Shown here in pieces: positions 1 through 7,913 of a stretch of DNA of 64,000 nt. Each line of letters begins with the position of its first letter. Position 1 is the stretch's first letter. This DNA comes from Candidatus Margulisiibacteriota bacterium. GTDB taxonomy: Bacteria > Margulisbacteria > WOR-1 > O2-12-FULL-45-9 > XYB2-FULL-48-7. The stretch spans positions 434,001 through 498,000 of the forward strand of contig JBAZTH010000002.1 in the NCBI GenBank assembly GCA_041661965.1, given 5' to 3'. A model generated the notes under the pieces. It was not told where the DNA came from and did no database searches. It saw only the letters and a program-made list of their open reading frames with translations. The translations under genes and the position numbers were made by a program.

Positions 1-922
1 GCAGCTTAAAAGCGCGAACCGTAAGATCAACATGGCCAAAGAAAAGATCCAGACCAATGAGCAGGAGATCGGCCAGTTGACGGTTGAGCTGCGCAAAACC
101 GAAGATGAGATCAGCAAATCTTCGGATATCTTGCGTAAACGGGTCCGTGAAGCGTATATTAACGGTCGGATCAACTATCTCGACCTTTTTCTCGGTTCCC
201 GGTCGATGTCCGATTTTCTGAACCGGTTCTATTTTTTTCAGCGGGTTATTGAAAGCGACGCGGCCCTGATCAGTAAAACCAAGAGCTACTTGAGCGTTTC
301 GAAGGTCAAACGTTCCGTTTTGCAGGATCGGACCAAAGAGATTAAAGAGCTGGTCGTTGTTGTCGCCGGCGAAAAAGAGCGCATCGCCCAGCAGCTGCAG
401 GAGAAAAAGCAGCTGGCCGACGAACTGAAGGACCGCGAAAAAGAGTACGAGAAAAAGGTCGCCGAACTGGAACATAGCTCAAGAGAACTTGAGGTCATGA
501 TCCAGAAGAAGACAGCCGAGCGGACCGGCGCGGCGATTAAAAGTACGGGGACGCTGATTTGGCCGCTGCGGGGCCGGATAACCTTGGAATTTGGGGTTCG
601 ACATCGCATTCAAGGGCGGCATACGGGGATTGATATCGCGGCGACTTACGGCTCGCCGATTTTAGCGGCCGACTCCGGCGAGGTTATTTTTTCCGGCTGG
701 TGGGATGGGTATGGGAAAGCGATCGTTATCGACCATGGCCGAGGATTGGCGACAGTTTATGCCCATATGTCCCGGCTCTACGCTTCCGTCGGCTCAAAGG
801 TCATTAAAGGACAGACGATTGGTTTAGAAGGGAGCACCGGTTATTCGACTGGGCCGCACTGTCACTTTGAAGTGCGCCGCAATGGGACCCCGGTTAATCC
901 CAGGAAATATTTGCCTAAGTAG
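1..922 (+). CDS. M23 (LytM-type) peptidase with coiled coil, left-truncated
   Basis: Likely murein hydrolase activator or peptidoglycan endopeptidase of the EnvC/NlpD type, acting outside the inner membrane. The frame is open to the left edge, so the true start and any signal peptide lie outside the window; the first ATG at 32 is internal to the coiled coil. The first two thirds is a Lys/Glu-rich coiled coil. The last ~115 residues form a LytM domain with the zinc motifs HTGID, YAHMS and HCHFEVR, so all expected metal ligands are present and it may be a true hydrolase rather than a degenerate activator. It ends 10 bases before ctpA with an AGGAGGA site between, so the two are probably co-transcribed. 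In many bacteria an EnvC-like gene sits directly before ctpA after ftsEX; whether ftsX precedes it here cannot be seen. Confidence 0.9.
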   Translation, partial: QLKSANRKINMAKEKIQTNEQEIGQLTVELRKTEDEISKSSDILRKRVREAYINGRINYLDLFLGSRSMSDFLNRFYFFQRVIESDAALISKTKSYLSVSKVKRSVLQDRTKEIKELVVVVAGEKERIAQQLQEKKQLADELKDREKEYEKKVAELEHSSRELEVMIQKKTAERTGAAIKSTGTLIWPLRGRITLEFGVRHRIQGRHTGIDIAATYGSPILAADSGEVIFSGWWDGYGKAIVIDHGRGLATVYAHMSRLYASVGSKVIKGQTIGLEGSTGYSTGPHCHFEVRRNGTPVNPRKYLPK

Positions 923-932
923 GAGGAAGATC

Positions 933-2126
933 ATGCGGAATAATAGGAAGCTTCAGGTTGGGCTGGCGATTTTATTGATTTCGGTGACCGCGTTTTTTAT
1001 CGGCAAGGTCGTGGCCCAGGGGGAGTTTGAAAGGAAGTTCGAGGTCTATCTGCAAGCCCTGGACCTGGTCCGGAGCGAATACGTCGACAAAGGGGTCGAC
1101 AACCAAAAATTAGTCTACGGTTCGATCCGGGGGATGCTGGAATCACTCGACGATCCTTATACCCGTTTCCTTGAACCCCAGCCTTATAAAGAGATGAAAA
1201 TTAGGATGAGCGGCCAATACTTTGGCATCGGGATTTATATCGGCATGAAAGACAATCAGCTCGCGGTCATTTCCCCGATCGACGGCACGCCGGCCGATAA
1301 GGCGGGCTTACGTTCAGGCGACCGGATCGTCAAAATTGACGATAAGGAAACCAAGCACATGGCGCTGGATGAAGCGGTCAGCCTGATCCGCGGGCCGCGC
1401 GGAAGCAAGGTCAAGTTGGCGATCTGGCGAAAAGGGTGGAAAGATTCCAAAGACTATTCGCTTAGCCGCGAAAAGATCGTGATTAAGAGCGTAGTCGTCA
1501 AACGCTATGAGCCGAACGTTCTTTACATTAAACTCAATACTTTTGAGAACATGAACGCCGCCCGGGAGTTTGAAAAAGCCTTGCGGGAAAATCGCGATGC
1601 CGGCGGGTTGATCATTGATGTTCGCGGCAACGGCGGCGGCTTATTGCAGATGGCGATCGAAATTGGCAGTATGTTTATCCCGAACGGCGCGATCGTGCAA
1701 ACCGTCGACCGGGAAGGGAAAAAGGAGCAGTTGGAATCGACCGGCCGGGTGATCTGGAAGAAACCGGTCGTCATGCTGATCAACGAATCTTCGGCTTCCG
1801 CGTCGGAGATCTTGGCCGGCGCCTTGCGCGATCATAAGGTCGCGACCTTGGTCGGCGCTCATTCCTTCGGTAAGGCTTCGGTCCAGAATGTCCGCCAGCT
1901 GCAGGACGGCTCGGCCCTTCTGCTGACGATCGCCAAATATCAGACCCCGAACGGCGAAGATATAAATAAACGCGGAATCTCCGCCGAAGTGGTCGTCGCG
2001 ATCCCGACGGGAGAGGCGGACGACGCGGCCTTGCCGGGCGACAAAACCAAGAACGGCCAGCTCGACGCCCAACTGAAAAAGGCGATCGAAACCTTGAAAG
2101 AAAAGATCGCCAAAGCCGGAGAATAA
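933..2126 (+). CDS. ctpA: Carboxy-terminal processing protease (S41A)
   Basis: Periplasmic or membrane-anchored serine protease that trims C-termini of envelope proteins. I place the start at the ATG at 933, eight bases or fewer after AGGAGGA, and not at the longer frame beginning at 867 inside the upstream gene. The 397-residue product has an N-terminal hydrophobic anchor (about residues 8-28), a PDZ domain (about 95-175, with the GxxxGxxP-like ligand loop) and the S41 catalytic core. The Ser nucleophile is in the SSASASE motif near residues 286-291 and the Lys base is in FGKASVQ near residue 314. The length is typical for the family. It follows a LytM peptidase, which is the usual pairing, and overlaps the next gene by one base (TAATG), which suggests translational coupling. 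Confidence 0.95.
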   Translation: MRNNRKLQVGLAILLISVTAFFIGKVVAQGEFERKFEVYLQALDLVRSEYVDKGVDNQKLVYGSIRGMLESLDDPYTRFLEPQPYKEMKIRMSGQYFGIGIYIGMKDNQLAVISPIDGTPADKAGLRSGDRIVKIDDKETKHMALDEAVSLIRGPRGSKVKLAIWRKGWKDSKDYSLSREKIVIKSVVVKRYEPNVLYIKLNTFENMNAAREFEKALRENRDAGGLIIDVRGNGGGLLQMAIEIGSMFIPNGAIVQTVDREGKKEQLESTGRVIWKKPVVMLINESSASASEILAGALRDHKVATLVGAHSFGKASVQNVRQLQDGSALLLTIAKYQTPNGEDINKRGISAEVVVAIPTGEADDAALPGDKTKNGQLDAQLKKAIETLKEKIAKAGE

Positions 2127-3181
2127 TGTCTGAGATCGAAATACTGGATTCTAAAGAACGGGTTGCCGAAGTCGACCACGGCAAAATGCTTTCCGTGGTC
2201 GCCCGGATCCCGGAGATGATCGAAGCGGCGTTAAAGTTGCCGCTGAACGGGACGCTTTCGTCTGGAACCAAACAAGTGATCGTGACCGGCATGGGGGGCT
2301 CGGCGATTTCCGGAGAATTGGCGGCCGATTTGTTCCCTGCGCAATGCCCCATAATTGTTAATCGCAATTATAATTTGCCCCAATACGCCGGCGGCGAAAC
2401 GGTTTTGATCGCCCTCTCTTATTCCGGCGAGACGGAAGAAACCCTCTCGGTTGTCCGCCAGGCCGAAAGCCGCGGCGTTCAGATTATTTGCGTGACTGGC
2501 GGCGGAAAGCTTGGCGAACTGGCCGCGCAAAAGGGGTGGCCGATGGTCCTCCTCCCGACCGGTTTTCAGCCAAGAGCGGCGCTCCCTTATCTTTTTATTC
2601 CGCTGCTTTCCATCCTTGGGAAATTAGGCGTCATAAACCAGCCGGAAGAAGAGATTGCCAAAGCCTTGCCGTTATTGAAGAAATTACGCGAGGAATATAA
2701 TGAAGCCAACCCGGCCCGGAGCAATCCGGCCAAGCAATTGGCCAAAAAATTGGCTGGAAAAGTCCCGGTAATCCTTGGCGCGACGGGGACGACCGGCGCG
2801 ATTGCTACCAGAATAAAAAATCAGTTCAATGAAAATACCAAGAGCGCCGCTTTCGCCAGTGTTTTCCCGGAAGTTAACCATAATGAGACTGCCAGCTTTT
2901 TTGTGATGCAGAGGGAAAAGCACAATTTTGCTTTGATTATTCTGCGCGACGAGGCGGACAACGAAAGAGTGAAAAAACGGATCGAGATCACCAAGTCTTT
3001 GATCAGTCCGCAATTTGGCGGCGCCATTGAACTGGTTGCCCAGGGGAAAAGCGTTTTTGCCCGGGCAATGTCGCTTATTATGCTGGGGGACTTTGCCAGC
3101 GTTTACGCGGCGATCGGCCAGGGGATTGACCCGACTACGATCGAAGCGATCGTTCGTCTGAAAAAGGAGATGGCGCGATGA
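2126..3181 (+). CDS. SIS-domain phosphoglucose/phosphomannose isomerase
   Basis: Probably interconverts fructose-6-phosphate with glucose-6-phosphate and/or mannose-6-phosphate, as in the bifunctional PGI/PMI family of archaea and some bacteria. The 351-residue protein carries a SIS sugar-binding domain (TGMGGSAISGE, then IALSYSGETEETLS near residues 85-100) and a C-terminal half with ENTKSAAF and FPEVNHNE, the family's conserved segment containing the catalytic Glu and His. The gene starts one base inside the ctpA stop and ends with a 4-base ATGA overlap into a sugar nucleotidyltransferase. The two neighbours could therefore feed hexose phosphates into nucleotide sugars for the envelope. Which isomerase activity dominates cannot be decided from sequence alone. 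Confidence 0.85.
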   Translation: MSEIEILDSKERVAEVDHGKMLSVVARIPEMIEAALKLPLNGTLSSGTKQVIVTGMGGSAISGELAADLFPAQCPIIVNRNYNLPQYAGGETVLIALSYSGETEETLSVVRQAESRGVQIICVTGGGKLGELAAQKGWPMVLLPTGFQPRAALPYLFIPLLSILGKLGVINQPEEEIAKALPLLKKLREEYNEANPARSNPAKQLAKKLAGKVPVILGATGTTGAIATRIKNQFNENTKSAAFASVFPEVNHNETASFFVMQREKHNFALIILRDEADNERVKKRIEITKSLISPQFGGAIELVAQGKSVFARAMSLIMLGDFASVYAAIGQGIDPTTIEAIVRLKKEMAR

Positions 3182-4263
3182 AGGCGGTGATCATTGCCGG
3201 CGGTTACGGCACCCGCTTGCGCCCCCTGACCTATAACACCCCCAAACCGATCGTTCCGGTCGCCAACCGGCCCTTCGTTTTTCATCAGATCGAATTGCTG
3301 CGCCGCCATGGCATTAAAGAAGTCGTCCTCAACCTCCATTACCTGATGGGGAATATCCAGGAGATTTTGGAAGACGGCAACAAACACGGCGTTAAGATCC
3401 GTTATTCGATCGAAAAATATCCGCTGGGGACCGCCGGAGCGGTCAAGAACGCCGAAGAATTCTTCGACGATGAACCCCTGATCGTCATTAACGGGGATAT
3501 TTTAACCGATATCGACCTGACCGCGATGATCGCCCTCCATAAGAAGAAGAAAGCGAAGGTCACCCTCTCCCTGACCAAAGTAGAAGACCCGACCGCTTAT
3601 GGCCTGGTCCTTGCCGACCATGAAGGGCGGATCACCCATTTTGTCGAAAAGCCGAGCTGGGAAAAACTTTCGCTTTACGCGAGTTACGGCGCGACCGACC
3701 GGATCAACGCCGGTTTTTACGTGATCGATCCTTCGGTCTTTAAAAATATCCCGAAAGGAAAAGAACATTCGTTTGAGCGCCAGCTTTTCCCGTCGCTGCT
3801 TGAGGCCGGGGAGCCGATGTACGCGTACTACTCCGACCGCTATTGGATCGATATTGGCAAGCCGTCGCAATACCGGCAGGCCCATGAAGCCATCTTGCGC
3901 TCGGAAGTCGAAGTTAAGCTTGGCGGCGCCAAAGACAGCCATGGCGTTTGGATCGGTGAAGGGGCCAAGATAAATAAAACCGCGAAGGTGATCGGGCCGA
4001 CTTTAATCGGTGACAAAGTCGTAATCGGTCCGGAGACTAAGATAAATGAATATTCGATCATCGGCCATGACGTGGTTGTCGGGGCCGAATCGCTGCTGGA
4101 GCGAACGATCGTCTGGCAGGGGAGTAAGATCGGCAACCACGTTAACCTTAGCGGCTGTATAGTTGGCTTCAATTGCACGATCAAGGATGATGTCAGGATC
4201 GGTGAAGGTGTTATCTTGGCGGATAACACCGTTATCGAGAGAGGATCAATAATTAATGCTTAA
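3178..4263 (+). CDS. NDP-sugar pyrophosphorylase with left-handed beta-helix tail
   Basis: Joins a nucleoside triphosphate and a sugar-1-phosphate to give an NDP-sugar. The signature GGYGTRLRPLTYNTPKP opens the protein, followed by INGDILTDID and NAGFYVID of the GT-A-like catalytic domain (residues 1-235). The C-terminal third (about 250-361) has hexapeptide repeats of a left-handed beta-helix. This layout matches mannose-1-phosphate guanylyltransferase or glucose-1-phosphate thymidylyl/uridylyltransferase paralogues; the base and sugar specificity is not readable. It overlaps the upstream hexose isomerase by 4 bases and hisD by 8 bases, so it lies in the middle of an operon. A supply of GDP-mannose-like precursors would fit the upstream PGI/PMI, but that is inference. 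Confidence 0.9.
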   Translation: MKAVIIAGGYGTRLRPLTYNTPKPIVPVANRPFVFHQIELLRRHGIKEVVLNLHYLMGNIQEILEDGNKHGVKIRYSIEKYPLGTAGAVKNAEEFFDDEPLIVINGDILTDIDLTAMIALHKKKKAKVTLSLTKVEDPTAYGLVLADHEGRITHFVEKPSWEKLSLYASYGATDRINAGFYVIDPSVFKNIPKGKEHSFERQLFPSLLEAGEPMYAYYSDRYWIDIGKPSQYRQAHEAILRSEVEVKLGGAKDSHGVWIGEGAKINKTAKVIGPTLIGDKVVIGPETKINEYSIIGHDVVVGAESLLERTIVWQGSKIGNHVNLSGCIVGFNCTIKDDVRIGEGVILADNTVIERGSIINA

Positions 4264-5524
4264 TATTATTACCGGCGCGGACGTTGAAGGGGAAGTAAAA
4301 AAACTGATCGCTCGAAAAAGTTTGAGCGGAACTTTTCCGGAAGAAAAAACGGTAAAAGAGATCATCGACCGGGTCAGAAAAGAGGGCGACGCTGCCCTGA
4401 TCGATTATTCCCGTAAATTTGACGGCGCGGAGATCCTGCCCGGCAAGATTAAGATCAGCGAGCAGGAGATCAAAGAGGCATACAATAAGGTTAAGATCGG
4501 TTTTTTGGACGCGCTGACGAAAGCGATCCAGAACATCACCGCTTTTCATAAAAAACAGCAGAACGACGAATGGTTTGAAACTTTACCCCAGGACGTGATC
4601 CTTGGGCAGCGCTTAGTTCCCCTGGAAAGAGTTGGAGTTTATGTTCCCGGCGGCCGGGCGGTTTACCCTTCTTCGGTCGTCATGAATGTCGTCCCGGCTA
4701 AAGTTGCCGGAGTTAAAGAGATTATCCTGGTTTCGCCGCCGCCAATTAGTCCTTACGTTCTCGTCGCGGCCAATGAAGTGGGGGTTAACGCGATTTATCA
4801 GGTCGGCGGCGCGCAAGCGATCGCCGCTTTGGCTTACGGAACCGAGAGCATTCCCCAAGTCGACAAAATCGTCGGGCCGGGAAACGTTTACGTGATGCTG
4901 GCCAAGAAACAGGTCTTTGGCGTGGTTGGGATCGAGAGCCTGGCCGGGCCATCCGATGTTTTGATCGTGGCTGATGATGATGCTTTCCCGGAATTCATTG
5001 CCGCCGACCTTCTGGCCCAGGCGGAGCATGGCCCGGGCTCGGTTGCTATCTTAATGACTACGTCCAAACCGATGATCGATGCCGTCCAGAAAGAGCTCGC
5101 GGCGCAAAAACCCAAGCTCTTGCGGCAGGAAATAATAGAGAAGGCGGAGATCTATTTGTTCCACGTGGAAAGCTTAGGCAAGGCTATCGAACTATCGAAC
5201 AAGATCGCGCCGGAACATTTAGGCCTGGAGATCGGCTCCCCTCAAAGAGTTTTGGAAAAAGTGAAGAACGCCGGGGCGGTATTCCTGGGCCCGCATTCAC
5301 CGGTCGCGGTCGGCGATTACATTGCCGGACCGAACCATGTTTTGCCGACCGGCGGGACGGCTCGTTTTTCTTCGCCGCTCGGCGTTTACGACTTCATCAA
5401 ACATCAAAGCATAATCGGCTACACCAAGCCGGCGTTAAAGAGCGTTTGGAAGGACGTAAAGTTCTTGAGCGAGATCGAGGGGCTGGACGCTCATGGCCGG
5501 TCTATGGACGTTCGATTCTCTTAA
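4256..5524 (+). CDS. hisD: Histidinol dehydrogenase
   Basis: Catalyses the last two steps of histidine synthesis, L-histidinol to L-histidine with two NAD+, in the cytoplasm with a bound zinc. The 422-residue length is normal. Family segments are VPGGRAVYPSSV (about 125-140), VGPGNVYVMLAKK, the active-site stretch EHGPGS, the Glu/His pair in APEHLGLE, and VGDYIAGPNHVLPTGGTARF near the C-terminus. It starts 8 bases before the stop of the nucleotidyltransferase. No other histidine genes are in the window, so the pathway is dispersed. The 3' end runs 23 bases into the convergent PHP-phosphatase gene, which may itself act on histidinol phosphate, the preceding step. Confidence 0.97.
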   Translation: MLNIITGADVEGEVKKLIARKSLSGTFPEEKTVKEIIDRVRKEGDAALIDYSRKFDGAEILPGKIKISEQEIKEAYNKVKIGFLDALTKAIQNITAFHKKQQNDEWFETLPQDVILGQRLVPLERVGVYVPGGRAVYPSSVVMNVVPAKVAGVKEIILVSPPPISPYVLVAANEVGVNAIYQVGGAQAIAALAYGTESIPQVDKIVGPGNVYVMLAKKQVFGVVGIESLAGPSDVLIVADDDAFPEFIAADLLAQAEHGPGSVAILMTTSKPMIDAVQKELAAQKPKLLRQEIIEKAEIYLFHVESLGKAIELSNKIAPEHLGLEIGSPQRVLEKVKNAGAVFLGPHSPVAVGDYIAGPNHVLPTGGTARFSSPLGVYDFIKHQSIIGYTKPALKSVWKDVKFLSEIEGLDAHGRSMDVRFS

Positions 5525-6200
5525 GCAGTTCTAACGCGTTGTCGCGAATAATTGTTAAGCCTTCTTCCTCGGTTAAACCTGCTTCCCGGCAAATCAGCAA
5601 GGCTTGCGCTTGGGTGATCAAGTCCTTTTCGGTGTGACAATCGGTATCGACGATCAACTTGGCTCCGGCTTTCCTTGCTTGTTCGGCCACGTGGCGATTG
5701 GTCGAGTTATGGCCCGGCTTAGCGGTTAACTCAAGGAAAACCCCGTTTTTGGCGGCTAAAATAGCGTCTTCTTCAGTGAGCTGGCCGGGATGGGCCAGGA
5801 TATCCGCGATCCCTTTGCTTAAAACGGCGGCGTGATTAGTGCCTGGGTAGACCATTTCCACCGGTGATTCGCCATGGACGATAATTATTTTTGCCCCAAG
5901 CTTTCTCGCTTTTTTGGAGTATTGTTGAATATCGCGCGGCTGAATATAGCTTAATTCGACGCCGGGGAAAAATTTGATCGGTAATTTACCCTTAGTTTCC
6001 TTTTCAAATAGGACCAACGCTTTAATCACCGCTTCGAGGTTCGATTCGTCAACGTGGTCGGTAATGGCCAGGGCAAGGTGTTCTTTAACTTCGGCTTCCC
6101 TGATTAGCGCGGCCGGGAGGAGCAGGCCGTCGCTGAAGATGGAGTGGGAATGAAACTCTATTCTTTGTCCGATATCGCCCATAAAGCTATCGTAGCACAT
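5502..6200 (-). CDS. PHP-domain phosphoesterase, histidinol-phosphatase-like
   Basis: Member of the PHP metal-dependent phosphoesterase superfamily. The metal-binding motifs are in order: HSHSIFSDG, AITDHVDES, FFPGVELSY, IVHGES, LAHPGQL and DTDCHTEKD, so all usual His/Asp/Glu ligands are present. At 232 residues it resembles the short YcdX/histidinol-phosphatase-like branch. Its tail-to-tail overlap with hisD suggests, but does not prove, that it hydrolyses histidinol phosphate, the substrate one step before HisD. The start is either the first Met (6200) or the Met at 6182; neither has a strong Shine-Dalgarno site. Its 5' end is divergent from aroA. Confidence 0.85.
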   Translation of the reverse strand: MCYDSFMGDIGQRIEFHSHSIFSDGLLLPAALIREAEVKEHLALAITDHVDESNLEAVIKALVLFEKETKGKLPIKFFPGVELSYIQPRDIQQYSKKARKLGAKIIIVHGESPVEMVYPGTNHAAVLSKGIADILAHPGQLTEEDAILAAKNGVFLELTAKPGHNSTNRHVAEQARKAGAKLIVDTDCHTEKDLITQAQALLICREAGLTEEEGLTIIRDNALELLKRIERP

Positions 6201-6225
6201 TGTGTGAAACTCGCCAATAGTTTGC

Positions 6226-6231
6226 TATACT
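6226..6231 (+). promoter_or_regulatory. -10 box of aroA, near-leaderless
   Basis: TATACT lies 9 bases before the aroA ATG, so transcription should start within about 0-3 bases of the start codon. No Shine-Dalgarno site is present and the -35 region is weak. Confidence 0.55.
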
Positions 6232-6240
6232 TATAGCGTC

Positions 6241-7533
6241 ATGAGTTTAATGCGCGTCAAAAAAGCCGCCTCCCTCAAAGGAGAGCTCGAAATACCCGGA
6301 GATAAGTCGATTTCTCACCGGGCGATCATGCTTGGCGCAATCGCCAAGGGGGAGACGGCGGTCAGCGGTTTTTTGGCCAGCGCCGATTGCCTGGCGACGA
6401 TGGATTGCTTTCGGAAGCTGGGCTTGGAGATCGAGGCCGATAAAGGCCGAGTCATTATTAGGGGGAAGGGCTTAAACGGCCTGACCCAAACCCACGAAAC
6501 TCTTTTTGCCGGTAATTCCGGGACGACAATCCGCTTAATTTCCGGGATCCTGGCCGGTCAACCCTTTGTTTCTAAAATTAACGGTGACGCGTCGATCCAA
6601 AAAAGGCCGATGGGGCGGATCGCCAAGCCATTGCGTCTGATGGGGGCCAGTCTCGAAGGTCGCGAAGCAAATGGCGAGATCTTCCCGCCGTTAAAGATCA
6701 TTGGCGGGAATTTGCGCGGGATCGACTACGAACTCCCCGTCGCTTCGGCCCAGGTTAAGTCGGCGGTCATATTGGCCGGGCTTTTTGCCGCTGGCGAGAC
6801 CGCCGTGATCGAAAAAAATATTTCCCGCGACCATACCGAACGGATGCTCGCTCATTTTAACGCGAAAATAGTCGTGAACGGCGGGACCTCCCGTGTCAAA
6901 GGCGGCCTGGAATTTAGCGGGGCCGAAGTTGATATCCCGGGTGATATTTCCTCGGCCGCCTTTTTTCTGGCCGCGGCGACCATCGTCCCCGGCTCGGAAT
7001 TGGTCGTTAAAAATGTGGGAGTCAATCCGACCCGGACCGGCATTCTTGATGTTCTGCACCGGATGGGGGCAAAGATCGAGGTTATGAACGAACAGCTACT
7101 CTCGGGTGAGCCGAGGGCCGACATTCTGGTCCGTTCAGCCAGCCTGAAGGGGATTCTAATCGATGGCGGGATAATTCCCCGGATAATCGACGAAATACCG
7201 ATCATTGCGGTCCTGGCGTCGCAAGCGGAAGGTTTTACCGAAATTCGCGGCGCCCGCGAGCTGCGGGTCAAAGAGAGCGACCGGATCAAGACCATCGGTT
7301 CAGAGTTGAGCAAATTCGGAGTCACTGTTGAAGAGCTTGAAGATGGGTTACGAATCTTAGGCCCGGCGAAGCTTAAAGGGGCGCAGATCAACAGTTTTGG
7401 CGACCACCGGATCGCGATGGCGATGTCCGTCGCCGGGCTGATCGCGGACGGAGAAACTGTGGTCGAGAATACCGATTGCATCGAAACCTCTTTTCCTGGC
7501 TTTGAGCGTTTGCTAAAAAAGGTCGCGGGATGA
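6241..7533 (+). CDS. aroA: EPSP synthase (3-phosphoshikimate 1-carboxyvinyltransferase)
   Basis: Sixth step of the shikimate pathway: transfers the enolpyruvyl group of PEP to shikimate-3-phosphate. The 430-residue protein has the N-terminal PGDKSISHRA (near residues 19-28), GNSGTTIRL, PMGRIAKPL and the C-terminal RELRVKESDRI and DHRIAMAMS motifs. The sequence after the LFAGNSGTT loop resembles class II (Bacillus-like) enzymes, but I do not assign a class firmly. Two in-frame Mets (residues 1 and 4) are possible starts. It heads the run aroA-thioesterase-mutL, linked by 4- and 8-base overlaps, with a promoter directly at the start codon. aroC lies separately at 32685. Confidence 0.97.
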   Translation: MSLMRVKKAASLKGELEIPGDKSISHRAIMLGAIAKGETAVSGFLASADCLATMDCFRKLGLEIEADKGRVIIRGKGLNGLTQTHETLFAGNSGTTIRLISGILAGQPFVSKINGDASIQKRPMGRIAKPLRLMGASLEGREANGEIFPPLKIIGGNLRGIDYELPVASAQVKSAVILAGLFAAGETAVIEKNISRDHTERMLAHFNAKIVVNGGTSRVKGGLEFSGAEVDIPGDISSAAFFLAAATIVPGSELVVKNVGVNPTRTGILDVLHRMGAKIEVMNEQLLSGEPRADILVRSASLKGILIDGGIIPRIIDEIPIIAVLASQAEGFTEIRGARELRVKESDRIKTIGSELSKFGVTVEELEDGLRILGPAKLKGAQINSFGDHRIAMAMSVAGLIADGETVVENTDCIETSFPGFERLLKKVAG

Positions 7534-7913
7534 AACACGAATTTAAGCATCGGGTAATTTATCAAGACACGGACGCCGAAGGGGTGGTTTATTATGCCAA
7601 CTATCTCGGCTATTTTGAGCGGGGACGGACCGAATTGCTCCGGGAGATGGGAATTACGGTGAAGGCTTTTAAGGAAGAAAAACAGGTCCTCTTTGCCGTC
7701 AAGAAAGTTGAAGCCGATTACCATGCCCCGGCTCTGTACGACGATGAATTAACGATTAAAACCGAGATCGCGGAAATATCCGGGGCCCGAGTCATCTTTA
7801 AACAAGAAGCTTGCCGGGGAGAAAAGGTTTTAGTCGCCGCCAAAATTACTCTTTGCGCCCTTAGCTCCGCTGATTTCCGGCCGGTCCGCCTGCCAAAAGA
7901 GCTCCATGTCTAA
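7530..7913 (+). CDS. YbgC/4HBT-family acyl-CoA thioesterase
   Basis: Hot-dog-fold thioesterase, probably hydrolysing short- or medium-chain acyl-CoA in the cytoplasm. The family signature YQDTDAEGVVYYANYLGYFERGR spans about residues 9-31 (split here as YQDTDAEGVVYY then ANYLGYFERGR), including the catalytic Asp after QDT. At 127 residues it has the usual length. The ATG overlaps the aroA stop (ATGA) and its own stop overlaps the mutL ATG by 8 bases, so it is translationally coupled on both sides. YbgC in Proteobacteria sits with tol-pal genes; here there is no such context, so its cellular role stays open. Confidence 0.9.
   Translation: MKHEFKHRVIYQDTDAEGVVYYANYLGYFERGRTELLREMGITVKAFKEEKQVLFAVKKVEADYHAPALYDDELTIKTEIAEISGARVIFKQEACRGEKVLVAAKITLCALSSADFRPVRLPKELHV

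Noticed and set aside
867..932. N-terminal extension of CtpA
   Set aside because: It lies inside the upstream peptidase gene and lacks a ribosome-binding site, whereas 933 has AGGAGGA.
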